Below, piece by piece: positions 5,519 to 12,269 of a stretch of 25,489 nt of DNA; position 1 is the stretch's first letter, and each line of letters begins with the position of its first letter. The stretch lies in the IMG/VR virus record IMGVR_UViG_3300044974_000288, positions 1 to 25,489 of that record. One strand, written 5' to 3'. The notes beneath the pieces were generated by a model. The model was given only the letters and a program-made list of their open reading frames with translations, did not search any database and was not told the DNA's origin. A program made the translations under genes and the position numbers. The DNA is from a virus.

Positions 5519-6233
5519 ACTCTTTATTATGACTTTGCTTTGTGTGAGTAGTCTTGCACATGCTGAACGTGTATCAGGTACTGGTGAATATTCATTCGGT
5601 CCTGATACTGCTGAAAATGTTGCATGTAGACTTGCTGAAGAAAAAGCAAAACAAAATGCAATTGCAAATTTTGTTGGTGAATTGATTGAAGCCGCACAGA
5701 ATGAAAGTTGTAAAGATGAGAAGTGTACGACACTATCAACTTTATATACTGAAGTGAGTGGTGAGATTAAAACAATTATCAAGAAAGACAAACAAGTTTA
5801 TCCTGATAGAAATCGGCAAGTGTGTGAAGTTGACATTGTAGCTGACGTAGAGAAGATTACCAACACAATGAAGTTTCATGTTGAAGGTAAGAATCAATTT
5901 AAAGTTGGAGAACGATTTGTCTTTCAAGCTGTCTCTGGAATTACAGGTACCGTTGGTGTTTTTAATCTAGTTGACAAAGAGTATCAAATGGTCTATACTG
6001 ACAAAGTACTTGAGATTAATAAACAGGTTCAGATTCCATCCGCTAGATACAAAATGCAAGCTGAATTGCCACTTGGCAAAGGTCATTCTAATGAGTTGCT
6101 AGTGTTTTTGTTTACCGATAAGAATTTGACTTTTAAGAGTCGGTATAGTACAATGGAGTTTGATTCACTGGTAAAGAACATTCCGTTCTCTAGCAGAAAA
6201 ATTGTTAATCATCATGTGAGCATTGAAAGGTAA
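5511..6233 (+). CDS. exported LPP20/DUF4384-like protein
   Basis: A 240-residue protein. The TTG start at 5511 gives MRKLFIMTLLCVSSLAHA, a good signal peptide with a basic n-region and AHA cleavage site; an ATG at 5529 would lose the basic residues. The mature part begins with VSGTGEYSFGPDTAENVACRL and an AEEKAK…A helix, a pattern seen in LPP20/FlgP-like envelope proteins. The second half (KFHVEGKNQFKVGERFVFQ, then a beta-rich stretch) resembles DUF4384. It heads a run of three envelope proteins. A role in modifying or sensing the host envelope is plausible but unproven. Confidence 0.6.
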   Translation: MRKLFIMTLLCVSSLAHAERVSGTGEYSFGPDTAENVACRLAEEKAKQNAIANFVGELIEAAQNESCKDEKCTTLSTLYTEVSGEIKTIIKKDKQVYPDRNRQVCEVDIVADVEKITNTMKFHVEGKNQFKVGERFVFQAVSGITGTVGVFNLVDKEYQMVYTDKVLEINKQVQIPSARYKMQAELPLGKGHSNELLVFLFTDKNLTFKSRYSTMEFDSLVKNIPFSSRKIVNHHVSIER

Positions 6234-6238
6234 GTGAA

Positions 6239-6367
6239 ATGAAGTCTCTTTTTATTATGGGTGTACTGGTAGCCTTAACTGGCTGTGGTACTGTGGGTGG
6301 CGCAATGCAAGGCGCTGGACAAGACTTGCATCAAGCAGGTCAATACGTTAAGAATGTAGGAAAGTAA
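6239..6367 (+). CDS. entericidin-like small lipoprotein
   Basis: A 42-residue peptide. Residues 1–16 form a signal sequence ending in the lipobox LTGC (C16), so the mature product is a 27-residue lipopeptide: CGTVGGAMQGAGQDLHQAGQ…. This Gly/Ala-rich, GAGQDL…AGQ pattern is that of the entericidins EcnA/EcnB, which in enterobacteria form a toxin/antidote lipoprotein pair linked to lysis in stationary phase. It lies 5 bases after the DUF4384 gene and 2 bases before the LPP20-like lipoprotein gene, so it belongs to the same operon. Whether it is toxic here is not known. Confidence 0.72.
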   Translation: MKSLFIMGVLVALTGCGTVGGAMQGAGQDLHQAGQYVKNVGK

Positions 6368-6369
6368 TT

Positions 6370-6981
6370 ATGGATAAACTTATTTGTTATATTGTAGTTC
6401 CGATGATTCTGTCACTAAGTGCATGTAGTTCCATCAAAACTGGTCCGAGTGTTAGTGAAACAAAATACTTTAGCAATGAAGTAGACTACCCTAAGTGGTA
6501 TGCTGAAACACCAAAGAAAGATGATTCTGCTATCTATGGTGTTGGTACTGAATACTCAAACGATTTTCAGTTCTCTGTAGACAAAGCAATGTTGTCTGCT
6601 AAACGTGAACTTGCTTCTAACTATTCGTCATACACTAGTGCTATGATGAAAGACTTTGCAGTTGAATCTGGTGTGCTTGGTAGAGGTGTTGCTAATGCTG
6701 ACATTGAACGTACTACACGATTGATTGTTGCTAAAGTGAATCTAGTTGGTGTACAACGTGTTAACTTTATGACAGTAAAAGAAGGTTCTGGCTTTCGTAC
6801 ATTCGTTCGTTTGCGTTTCTCTGCTGACGAATCAAACAAGATTATGCTTGCTGAAGTACAACGTAATGCCGCACTCTATGCTCAGTTACGTGCATCTAAA
6901 TCTTTTCGTGAGTTAGATAAAGAAACTGGTAAGATTGAAACACAAAAAATCAATGAATTGAATGCGATGAAGGTGGACTAA
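6370..6981 (+). CDS. LPP20-like lipoprotein
   Basis: A 203-residue lipoprotein: hydrophobic signal ending in LSAC (C19), then SSIKTGPS. The mature region has PKWYAETPKKDDSAIYGVGTEYSNDFQFSVDKAMLSAKRELA, the characteristic LPP20-family block (W, then G.G.., then an Ala-rich helix with A..R..LA). The family is found in outer-membrane lipoproteins of Helicobacter and in flagellar P-ring-associated proteins. A polar helical tail (ALYAQLRASKSFRELDKETG) ends it. With the two preceding genes it forms an operon of exported proteins, unusual in phages outside lysis or superinfection exclusion cassettes. Confidence 0.72.
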   Translation: MDKLICYIVVPMILSLSACSSIKTGPSVSETKYFSNEVDYPKWYAETPKKDDSAIYGVGTEYSNDFQFSVDKAMLSAKRELASNYSSYTSAMMKDFAVESGVLGRGVANADIERTTRLIVAKVNLVGVQRVNFMTVKEGSGFRTFVRLRFSADESNKIMLAEVQRNAALYAQLRASKSFRELDKETGKIETQKINELNAMKVD

Positions 6982-6983
6982 AA

Positions 6984-7310
6984 GTGAACAAAGTTATTCG
7001 TGATGGAAAAGTTGCAGTAGTTGTGTCTCCTGGATTCGGTGCTGGTTGGTCAACATGGGCGTTTCGAGGTGAAGAAGACTATCGTGACTTTATGATGTTT
7101 GATCCAACACTAGTTGATATGGTTGAACATGGTGCATCGGCTGAAACAATTGAGACATACGTTACTTCTATGTATCCAGGCACATATTGTGGTGGTGCAG
7201 ATGATTTAACAATTCAATGGTTGCCTGTCGGTACTGCTTTTCGTATTCACGAATATGATGGTTCAGAATCTGTAGAAATTCGTGATGACATTCAATGGAC
7301 AATAGCATGA
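6984..7310 (+). CDS. conserved phage protein of unknown function
   Basis: A 108-residue acidic soluble protein starting at a GTG two bases after the previous stop. The opening VIRDGKVAVVVSPGFGAGWSTW, followed by EDYRDFMMFDPTLVDMVE and a C-terminal FRIHEYDGSESVEIRDD, recalls a small protein conserved in many tailed phages and prophages, but its function is unknown. No signal peptide, so it differs from the three exported proteins before it. Its stop overlaps the next start as ATGA. Confidence 0.75.
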   Translation: MNKVIRDGKVAVVVSPGFGAGWSTWAFRGEEDYRDFMMFDPTLVDMVEHGASAETIETYVTSMYPGTYCGGADDLTIQWLPVGTAFRIHEYDGSESVEIRDDIQWTIA

Positions 7311-7483
7311 TGAAATTTTTATGTGGATGTGCTGTCGGTATCTTTCTCGCAACGGCAGGTACTTCTGGAATTGCAATGCTTATAGATAGTAGTGTTAGTA
7401 AATTTCAAAACACTATCAAAGAATCTGTGCGTGAACAACCACCACGACATTACAATCAACAAATGAAAACGGAGTCAATATGA
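7307..7483 (+). CDS. small membrane protein, unknown
   Basis: From the ATG at 7307, which overlaps the previous stop, this is a 58-residue protein; an ATG at 7295 in frame would add four residues. Residues about 3–26 (FLCGCAVGIFLATAGTSGIAMLI) form one membrane span, followed by a polar tail with KFQNTIKESVREQPPRHY. The orientation is probably tail in the periplasm or cytoplasm; I cannot tell which. No family recognised. Its stop overlaps the next gene by four bases. Confidence 0.6.
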   Translation: MMKFLCGCAVGIFLATAGTSGIAMLIDSSVSKFQNTIKESVREQPPRHYNQQMKTESI

Positions 7484-7869
7484 AACATTGGAACGAATTA
7501 ACTGAACTAGAATCTGAAATCATTCGAGTTGGAGAGTTTAGAAATCTATATAAACTTCTTGTCGCTGGTGTAGAGAATGAGGTTGACATTAAAGTATTGC
7601 AATCTGCAATCTATACAATGGAAGGTATGATTGATGATATCGATTCTACATTGTATGAAAAATTTCAAACAGTATGGGATTGCGTTAAAGATGACTTGCC
7701 AGTAGAATTGGTTGACACCGAAAACAATTATCAATTCGAAAACGGGCAACCATTCTATGATAATATGAATTTTACACCTGAAAACAAAAGTACTACATCT
7801 GTGGAAGAAGATGAAGCATTCAAGGACTTAGAAAAAGCAATCAGAAATTGGAAGTCTACAGCACCGTAG
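7480..7869 (+). CDS. hypothetical acidic protein
   Basis: A 129-residue acidic, mostly helical protein with no recognised family. The first 80 residues are predicted helices (WNELTELESEIIRVGEFRNLYKLL, DIKVLQSAIYTMEGMIDDIDS); the C-terminal part is polar and probably disordered (TPENKSTTSVEEDE), ending in a short helix. The ATGA overlap and a GGAG ribosome-binding site inside the previous gene support the start. It is the last gene before the terminator at 7928–7951. Confidence 0.65.
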   Translation: MKHWNELTELESEIIRVGEFRNLYKLLVAGVENEVDIKVLQSAIYTMEGMIDDIDSTLYEKFQTVWDCVKDDLPVELVDTENNYQFENGQPFYDNMNFTPENKSTTSVEEDEAFKDLEKAIRNWKSTAP

Positions 7870-7927
7870 GCGGGGTTTTGGACTGCTTTTATTGATTGTG
7901 GGTACTCTTACCCCTCCCTAGACTAGA

Positions 7928-7951
7928 AACCCGCTCCAAAGCGGGTTTTTT
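7928..7951 (+). terminator. intrinsic terminator
   Basis: An 8-bp G/C-rich stem, AACCCGCT (7928–7935) and AGCGGGTT (7940–7947), with loop CCAA and a run of T residues. It ends the operon 3920–7869 and separates it from the promoter just downstream. A small GGGTA/TACCC hairpin lies upstream of it. Confidence 0.9.
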
Positions 7952-7965
7952 GTGTCGTTTTTTTG

Positions 7966-8014
7966 CAACATTTCTGAAAATAGTTGTTGACAAGTGTGCC
8001 CATTGTGGTATACT
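7966..8014 (+). promoter_or_regulatory. sigma70-type promoter with CAACA…TAGTTG module (copy 2)
   Basis: CAACA 7966–7970, GAAAATAGTTG to 7986, TTGACA 7987–7992, 16-nt spacer, TATACT 8009–8014 followed by AGAGTCT. It drives the 8044 gene. Confidence 0.9.
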
Positions 8015-8043
8015 AGAGTCTGATTAATCGAAAAGGAAACAAA

Positions 8044-8301
8044 ATGTCAGCATTAAAAACATATCTAGATCGCAAGAACGCATACGCTACAATCTTTGGT
8101 GCCAAAGCACTTACGTTAGATAGTGCTACTGACCGTCAAAAAATTGCCGATTCAATCGATTCAGATTTGAGTCCCGAGAATTTGACTTGTGATGGTGAAC
8201 TGCCCCGTAGTTTGGTCCAGAAACGCTACAAGGAATTGACAATGGCGGCTAAAGAACTGCAAAAACTTGACCCTTCCGTTAAATTTTACGAATTTGCATA
8301 G
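8044..8301 (+). CDS. hypothetical small protein
   Basis: An 85-residue soluble protein (MSALKTYLDRKNAYATIFG…), with helices around 1–35 and 58–75 and a short middle loop SDLSPENLTCDGELPRS. AAAGGAAAC before the ATG is a good ribosome-binding site. It is a single-gene unit with its own promoter (7966–8014), and another copy of the same promoter follows it, so it is probably strongly expressed early. No family recognised; the pattern GEL.RS..QKRYKEL is seen in small phage proteins, but I know no function. Confidence 0.72.
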   Translation: MSALKTYLDRKNAYATIFGAKALTLDSATDRQKIADSIDSDLSPENLTCDGELPRSLVQKRYKELTMAAKELQKLDPSVKFYEFA

Positions 8302-8314
8302 TGTTGCAAAAAGA

Positions 8315-8363
8315 CAACAGTATTGAAAATAGTTGTTGACATGTTTACCGATCCTGTTATACT
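8315..8363 (+). promoter_or_regulatory. sigma70-type promoter with CAACA…TAGTTG module (copy 3)
   Basis: CAACA 8315–8319, GAAAATAGTTG to 8335, TTGACA 8336–8341, 16-nt spacer, TATACT 8358–8363 followed by AGAGTCT, as in copy 2. It drives 8399–9682. Confidence 0.9.
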
Positions 8364-8398
8364 AGAGTCTAGAGATTGAGAAAAGAACTGGAAAATTT

Positions 8399-9148
8399 AT
8401 GAAATTACTGTCTACCGGAAACCCCAAAGTACTTAAAGGAATGTCACAAGGTTACAATACCTACATTCTGCACCTTGCTCCGGCAGATTTGAGTGGTTAT
8501 GAAACTTGCCCTAAGCGTACCGCTGGTTGCACTTCTGCATGTTTGAATACTGCTGGTCGTGGTGGTATGTTTAAGCGTGGCGAAACTACAAACGTTATTC
8601 AAAAGGCACGTATTCGCAAAACGAAAATGTTTTTCGAAGACCGTATTCAATTTATGAACCTGCTGGTTGCTGATATCGAATTAGCAATTAAGCAAAGCAA
8701 ACGGATGAACCTTGTTCCTGTGTTCCGTTTGAATGGCACTTCCGACCTTGCGTTTGAAAAGTATGAAGTTGTCCGTAACGGAAAATTGTTCCGTAACATG
8801 TTCACCGCTTTTCCTGAAGTCCAATTCTATGACTACACCAAGGTTCTTGGTCGTAAAGTTGTTGATATCGCTAACTACCATTTGACATTCTCTGCCGCAG
8901 ATGGCAATGATTCCGATGTTGCAAAAGCAATTCAACAAGGTTATAATGTTGCTACAGTATTCGGTATTAAGAAAACTTTGCCGATGCCTGAGACTTATCT
9001 CGGTATGCCAGTTTTCAATGGTGACGAATCCGATTTGCGTTTCCTTGATCCTAAAGGTGTTGTTGTTGGTTTGTATGCAAAAGGCAAAGCAAAAAAAGAC
9101 ACCACTGGTTTTGTGAAATATCCCACTCTTATATTAATGGCCGCTTAA
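8399..9148 (+). CDS. gp88/DUF7227-like conserved phage protein
   Basis: A 249-residue protein. It starts KLLSTGNPKVLKG and has a Cys cluster, CPKRTAGCTSACLNTAGRGG (about 37–56), then RLNGTSDLAFE, VQFYDYTKV, YHLTFSAADGND and a C-terminal RFLDPKGVVVGLYAKGKAKKDTTGFV. These blocks match a family widespread in tailed phages, named after mycobacteriophage gene product 88. Its function is unknown; the three spaced Cys residues and the following conserved barrel-like motifs suggest metal binding, which is inference. Strongly expressed to judge from promoter copy 3; an A-rich leader precedes the ATG. Confidence 0.8.
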   Translation: MKLLSTGNPKVLKGMSQGYNTYILHLAPADLSGYETCPKRTAGCTSACLNTAGRGGMFKRGETTNVIQKARIRKTKMFFEDRIQFMNLLVADIELAIKQSKRMNLVPVFRLNGTSDLAFEKYEVVRNGKLFRNMFTAFPEVQFYDYTKVLGRKVVDIANYHLTFSAADGNDSDVAKAIQQGYNVATVFGIKKTLPMPETYLGMPVFNGDESDLRFLDPKGVVVGLYAKGKAKKDTTGFVKYPTLILMAA

Positions 9149-9149
9149 A

Positions 9150-9392
9150 ATGAAATCTAAAATCTTTATCACTTATCCCGATAATTACAAATATTTTAAA
9201 AGCAAATTGCCTACGGGACAAAAAGGGTATTGTGAAATTATGCGGAACGTTACTGTAGAACCAGACCCGAATAATGTTTATGATAATTGGGGTACTATCG
9301 AAGCATACGGACAAAAACTTTTTGTCCACGCATACGATTATGAAGGTGAAGAGAAATTGTGGCAAATTTCTGGTGTTGCAAAGAAAAAATGA
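9150..9392 (+). CDS. hypothetical small protein
   Basis: An 80-residue soluble, aromatic-rich protein (ITYPDNYKYFKSKLP, then VYDNWGTIEAYGQKLFVHAYDYEGEEKLW), probably a small beta fold. It begins one base after the previous stop and shares its promoter. No family recognised and no membrane segment; the start is the only suitable ATG. Confidence 0.65.
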   Translation: MKSKIFITYPDNYKYFKSKLPTGQKGYCEIMRNVTVEPDPNNVYDNWGTIEAYGQKLFVHAYDYEGEEKLWQISGVAKKK

Positions 9393-9400
9393 GGAACAAT

Positions 9401-9682
9401 ATGGGTATTAAATATAAAAAAGAATTTCATAGTGCATATGATGAATTAGTTCTGATTATGGACGATATTGGAAATATGATAGAGAAACCTGAAAATGAAT
9501 ACGACAAAGGTTTCAATCGGGCATGTAAAGTTATTTTAGATATGCTTGGCGAATTTAATTATCGCATGGAAGTGCGACTGGAAAATGAGTATGAATGGTT
9601 AGACCCCGATTATAATGACAATTCGAAAGAAACAAAACCAAAAACAAAAAAACTTGCCGTTGTAAAGAAACAACAGGCCTGA
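9401..9682 (+). CDS. hypothetical acidic protein
   Basis: A 93-residue protein. I chose the ATG at 9401 because GAGGAA lies just before it; the open frame extends upstream to 9359 but overlaps the previous gene. The first 65 residues are acidic and helical (FHSAYDELVLIMDDIGNMIEKP, NRACKVILDMLGEF), the tail is Lys-rich (KETKPKTKKLAVVKKQQ). Last gene of the unit started at 8315. No family recognised. Confidence 0.68.
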   Translation: MGIKYKKEFHSAYDELVLIMDDIGNMIEKPENEYDKGFNRACKVILDMLGEFNYRMEVRLENEYEWLDPDYNDNSKETKPKTKKLAVVKKQQA

Positions 9683-9719
9683 AAATAGTTGTTGACTTAC
9701 CTGCCCATTGTGATATACT
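9671..9719 (+). promoter_or_regulatory. sigma70-type promoter with CAACA…TAGTTG module (copy 4)
   Basis: CAACA 9671–9675, GAAAATAGTTG to 9691, TTGACT 9692–9697, 16-nt spacer, TATACT 9714–9719. The module's left end lies inside the last codons of the 9401 gene. It drives the long run from 9751. Confidence 0.88.
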
Positions 9720-9750
9720 AGAATTTGTTCAGTTGAAAAGAGAGTAAAAA

Positions 9751-9915
9751 ATGCGTGGTTCTATTATAATGCTTGTTAGTTTTCTAATTATCTTTGGTGC
9801 CGTTGGTGGTATCGAAGTGAATCCCGATGCTGACTTGTTGACTTTAATAATGGTTGCGATTGGCGGTCTAATCGGCATGTTGATTGGTGTTAGTGTAATT
9901 CGTGAGGATGCATAA
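9751..9915 (+). CDS. small two-span membrane protein
   Basis: A 54-residue protein with two hydrophobic segments, about 4–20 (SIIMLVSFLIIFGAVGG) and 30–50 (LTLIMVAIGGLIGMLIGVSVI), joined by an acidic loop EVNPDADL. AAGAGAG precedes the ATG. First gene after promoter copy 4; its TAA shares its last base with the next ATG. The function is unknown; two-span proteins of this size in phage early regions often act on the host membrane, but nothing here shows it. Confidence 0.65.
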   Translation: MRGSIIMLVSFLIIFGAVGGIEVNPDADLLTLIMVAIGGLIGMLIGVSVIREDA

Positions 9916-10103
9916 TGAGCGAAATTGAAATTGAAATTAATGAACTGCTGGATACAACAGTTATGCTTTGTGAAGAAATTGCAGAGCAAGTTGGTTGCCC
10001 AGTTGAATTCGTTGAAGTTATAATGCAAAGACGTTGGGATAATTTACTTTTTTCTAACGATGATTTTATGAATGGTTACGATATGGCAAAGGAGAATGCA
10101 TAA
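9915..10103 (+). CDS. hypothetical small acidic protein
   Basis: A 62-residue, Glu-rich helical protein (MSEIEIEINELLDTTVML…) with a WDNLLFSNDDF segment near the C-terminus. Its start overlaps the previous stop by one base, and its stop overlaps the next start by one base. No family recognised. Confidence 0.62.
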   Translation: MSEIEIEINELLDTTVMLCEEIAEQVGCPVEFVEVIMQRRWDNLLFSNDDFMNGYDMAKENA

Positions 10104-10486
10104 TGGGTACTCGATCTTTAACTTTTGTGTACGATGGCGATGTGCCAGTAATTAATATTTATCGGCAATATGATGGTTATCCATCTTGCCATGGCCATGA
10201 ACTTGCTCAGTTTTTGGATTCTAAAACCCTTGTCAATGGCTTTGGTGAACAGAATTCTTTTGATGCCAATGGCATGGGATGTTTGGCTGCCCAATTGATT
10301 GTTCAATTGAAACATGGCGTTGGTGGAATTTATATTTATCCTGTTAGCAGTACGGATTGCTTTCAAGATTATGAGTACCATGTGTATGAAGACAAAGTGA
10401 TTGTGAAGAATCCAACTGCGGTGATTTTTGAAGGTACGTGGGAAGACTTTGCACAATTTTGTTTAGATCCAATTTCTGCGGAGTGA
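10103..10486 (+). CDS. conserved phage protein, MGTRSLT type
   Basis: A 127-residue soluble protein starting MGTRSLTFVYD, followed by INIYRQYDGYPSCHGHELAQFL, GMGCLAAQLIVQLK, GIYIYP and a C-terminal IFEGTWEDFAQFC. This MGTRSL…YRQ.DGYP pattern is conserved across many phages and some bacteria, and its function is unknown. The HGHEL element invites a metal-binding guess but that is not shown. Start and stop are packed tightly against the neighbours. Confidence 0.78.
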   Translation: MGTRSLTFVYDGDVPVINIYRQYDGYPSCHGHELAQFLDSKTLVNGFGEQNSFDANGMGCLAAQLIVQLKHGVGGIYIYPVSSTDCFQDYEYHVYEDKVIVKNPTAVIFEGTWEDFAQFCLDPISAE

Positions 10487-10488
10487 AC

Positions 10489-10710
10489 ATGACTGGCTTT
10501 CAAAGCAAACGAAAAATGGCAGAAGACAGATTCAAAGTTTATTGTGAGTGGTGCCACGATTGGCACTACACCGATGAAGTTGACATTTTAAATGTTGAAG
10601 AAGACATTGAAGGTCGAGATGTGGCGCATTTTGAGTGCGGACAACCTCCTTCATGGAACGAAGATATTTCACGATACGATGGTACCTCCTCACTTGTTTA
10701 TAAGGAATAA
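10489..10710 (+). CDS. small Cys/His-rich protein, possible zinc binder
   Basis: A 73-residue protein. The ATG at 10489 is preferred over an upstream ATG at 10438, since GGAG precedes it and the upstream choice overlaps the previous gene. It has YCEWCHDWHY (CxxC followed by H and H, about 18–27) and HFECG near residue 50, which could bind one zinc. The start MTGFQSKRKMAEDRF is typical of conserved small phage proteins I recall without function. Confidence 0.68.
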   Translation: MTGFQSKRKMAEDRFKVYCEWCHDWHYTDEVDILNVEEDIEGRDVAHFECGQPPSWNEDISRYDGTSSLVYKE

Positions 10711-10713
10711 ATT

Positions 10714-10947
10714 ATGTTACTCGCAAAACCAAAACTAACAAACACACTCGACTCTAAGCAATTCAAATCTTTTGCCGAATGCCAAGATTACCTTGAATTA
10801 TATACCGAGATTAAAATGCCTCTTGTTGAATGGATCGCACTAGGTAAGATTCTTGTTGCAGAAACAATGACAACACCAGAATTCTATCCAAAGAAAGTGA
10901 AGGATAAAATTGTTATGACTAAATTTGACATTGAGGAATTTGTATGA
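10714..10947 (+). CDS. hypothetical protein
   Basis: A 77-residue soluble protein (MLLAKPKLTNTLDSKQFKSF…) with helical segments FAECQDYLELYTEI and VEWIALGKILVAETM. It starts three bases after the previous stop and overlaps the next start in the ATGA manner. No recognised family. Confidence 0.62.
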   Translation: MLLAKPKLTNTLDSKQFKSFAECQDYLELYTEIKMPLVEWIALGKILVAETMTTPEFYPKKVKDKIVMTKFDIEEFV

Positions 10948-11105
10948 TGAACAAATGTAGTGTTTGTGATTGTGCATTTACAGATGACGAAGGCGGTATA
11001 CACGGCTACTTTGGTATGCTGAGTGTATCATTCTGCCCAACTTGTTTTAGTTGTATGTGTGATATGGTGAATCAGGTAACACAAGAGTTTGGAGAAGAAC
11101 AATGA
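10944..11105 (+). CDS. small four-Cys zinc-ribbon-like protein
   Basis: A 53-residue protein with paired Cys motifs, CSVCDC near the start (C5, C8, C10) and CPTCFSCMC (C31, C34, C37, C39), separated by an acidic stretch and GYFGML. This is the layout of a small treble-clef or ribbon. It overlaps both neighbours by four bases. The last 28 nt, including the next start codon, are nearly repeated at 11592–11619. Confidence 0.65.
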   Translation: MMNKCSVCDCAFTDDEGGIHGYFGMLSVSFCPTCFSCMCDMVNQVTQEFGEEQ

Positions 11106-11110
11106 CAAAC
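11083..11110 (+). repeat. 28-nt direct repeat, left copy
   Basis: AAGAGTTTGGAGAAGAA, one variable base, AATGAC, one variable base, AAC; 26 of 28 bases match the copy at 11592–11619. It covers the ribosome-binding site and start codon of the 11102 gene; the right copy does the same for the 11611 gene. Confidence 0.85.
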
Positions 11111-11611
11111 GATTTAAAATTTACCACCGCAGAAGACTATATGAATGAGACTATTATTATTGAAGATACTATCAGCAGAAATAAAAAATTTCAAGAAGAA
11201 AGAGAGTTGAGAGTAAATAATTTAAAAAAAGCAAAAGCGCCTGTTGAATTGATCGAATATGAAGAAATGATTTCAAAAATGACTTTAGCAGAATATAAAA
11301 ACTACTGTCATCAATATGAAGAAGAAGATAAAAAAAATAAATTAGAATATTCTAAAAATAATCCTATTCAAAAATCTATAGTTGATGAAATTTATGATAG
11401 GGAAAGTAAATTAAAATATGATTACTGGGCTTATTCATCTAATGCTCGTTGGCTAATGGCTATTGATCCTTTGGGTTTTATGAGCGGAGAAGATTTTGAA
11501 AATGATTTGTATATAACTTTTTTAGAACATGCTAAAGAAATTTACAAAGATAGATTTAAAGAAGAGTTTGAAAAAGAAGATAGATTTGAAGAAGAGTTTG
11601 GAGAAGAATAA
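11102..11611 (+). CDS. hypothetical Glu/Lys-rich protein
   Basis: A 169-residue protein, very charged: long helices (SRNKKFQEERELRVNNLKKAK, MTLAEYKNYCHQYEEEDKKNK) and an acidic C-terminal tail with repeated (D)RF(K/E)EEF units. A small aromatic segment, YDYWAYSSNARWLMAIDPLGFMSG, lies in the middle. Its codons are more AT-rich than those of its neighbours, and it is bracketed by a 28-nt direct repeat, so it may be a recent insertion. No family recognised. Start overlaps the previous stop (ATGA), stop overlaps the next start by one base. Confidence 0.65.
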   Translation: MTNDLKFTTAEDYMNETIIIEDTISRNKKFQEERELRVNNLKKAKAPVELIEYEEMISKMTLAEYKNYCHQYEEEDKKNKLEYSKNNPIQKSIVDEIYDRESKLKYDYWAYSSNARWLMAIDPLGFMSGEDFENDLYITFLEHAKEIYKDRFKEEFEKEDRFEEEFGEE

Positions 11612-11619
11612 TGACCAAC
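11592..11619 (+). repeat. 28-nt direct repeat, right copy
   Basis: Partner of 11083–11110 at a distance of 509 nt, with two mismatches. It includes the ribosome-binding site and ATG of the 11611 gene. Confidence 0.85.
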
Positions 11620-11835
11620 TCATCAACAGGAATAACTGGATTTATTGAAATCTTTGAAGGTCGGTTGAATAAGATGAAGTTGCACCTTAAAGAAGAATTA
11701 ACTAAAACCAAACACGATAGAGACCGTAAAGCAATACGCAGAATTATTTCCGATGCTAGAAAACTTAACAAGACATTGAAAGAAATGCGTAATTCCAATA
11801 CCAAACTGTGTCCACATTGCGGAGAGAAATTATGA
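11611..11835 (+). CDS. small basic protein with C-terminal CPHCG
   Basis: A 74-residue, Lys/Arg-rich protein. The body is a helical hairpin (FIEIFEGRLNKMKLHLKEEL, then KHDRDRKAIRRIISDARKLNKTLKEM), ending CPHCGEKL, half of a zinc site that might be completed by dimerisation. The architecture, a GF…FEGRL…K…EL…ARKLK helix pair with a short CPHCG end, is familiar from T4-like phages, function unknown. Its start lies in the right repeat. Confidence 0.65.
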   Translation: MTNSSTGITGFIEIFEGRLNKMKLHLKEELTKTKHDRDRKAIRRIISDARKLNKTLKEMRNSNTKLCPHCGEKL

Positions 11836-12032
11836 GTAGCGGACTTATGCTTGACTATGATATTGCAGATAAAATTACCTTGCTGACTTTGCAAGATCAA
11901 TTAAAATATTTGCGAAAAGAACTTGAAGATTATAAAGAAGGAAAATGGTTGCATCCAGAAGATGTTGTCAATAACGCTAAAATCATTGCGGCTTTAGAAT
12001 TGTTGATTCCATACTACGGAGGAACCGTGTGA
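11832..12032 (+). CDS. hypothetical small helical protein
   Basis: A 66-residue protein from the ATG at 11832 that overlaps the previous stop (GGAGAG is upstream); an in-frame ATG at 11808 lies well inside the previous gene. It is predicted helical (DIADKITLLTLQDQLKYLRKELED), possibly a coiled coil, with EDVVNNAKIIAALELLIPYYGG at the end. No family recognised. Confidence 0.62.
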   Translation: MSSGLMLDYDIADKITLLTLQDQLKYLRKELEDYKEGKWLHPEDVVNNAKIIAALELLIPYYGGTV

Positions 12033-12154
12033 GTCCAATATTGCGTAATCGATATGATGAATCCAAACGAAATGGTATAAACAAAAGATTCCGTTTCAAG
12101 GTTTGGTGTATTCGAACGTTTGGTTTTGTTGTAGGATTTATTACAGGAAAATAA
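12029..12154 (+). CDS. small basic protein (GTG start)
   Basis: A 41-residue, Arg/Lys-rich ORF starting at a GTG that overlaps the previous stop as GTGA; GGAGGA precedes it at a good distance. The C-terminus is hydrophobic (FGFVVGFITGK). Its size is near noise level; the strong ribosome-binding site and coupling favour it. Confidence 0.48.
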   Translation: MSPILRNRYDESKRNGINKRFRFKVWCIRTFGFVVGFITGK

Positions 12155-12185
12155 GATGGAGAAGACGCACCAGACCGCCGTTTGG

Positions 12186-12207
12186 ACGTCTCTGGAGGTC
12201 CAGACGT
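12186..12207 (+). other. hairpin in the gap before promoter copy 5
   Basis: ACGTC/GACGT arms with inner TGGA/TCCA form a near-palindrome within the only stretch (12155–12350) between two operons. The bases around it are more GC-rich than the neighbours. No T-run follows, so it is not a standard terminator. Confidence 0.45.
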
Positions 12208-12269
12208 ACTCTAGCATCAAATTGGGTGAAAAAACAGTCCAAAACCCCTCCAATCTTGTTGTTTTTGTG

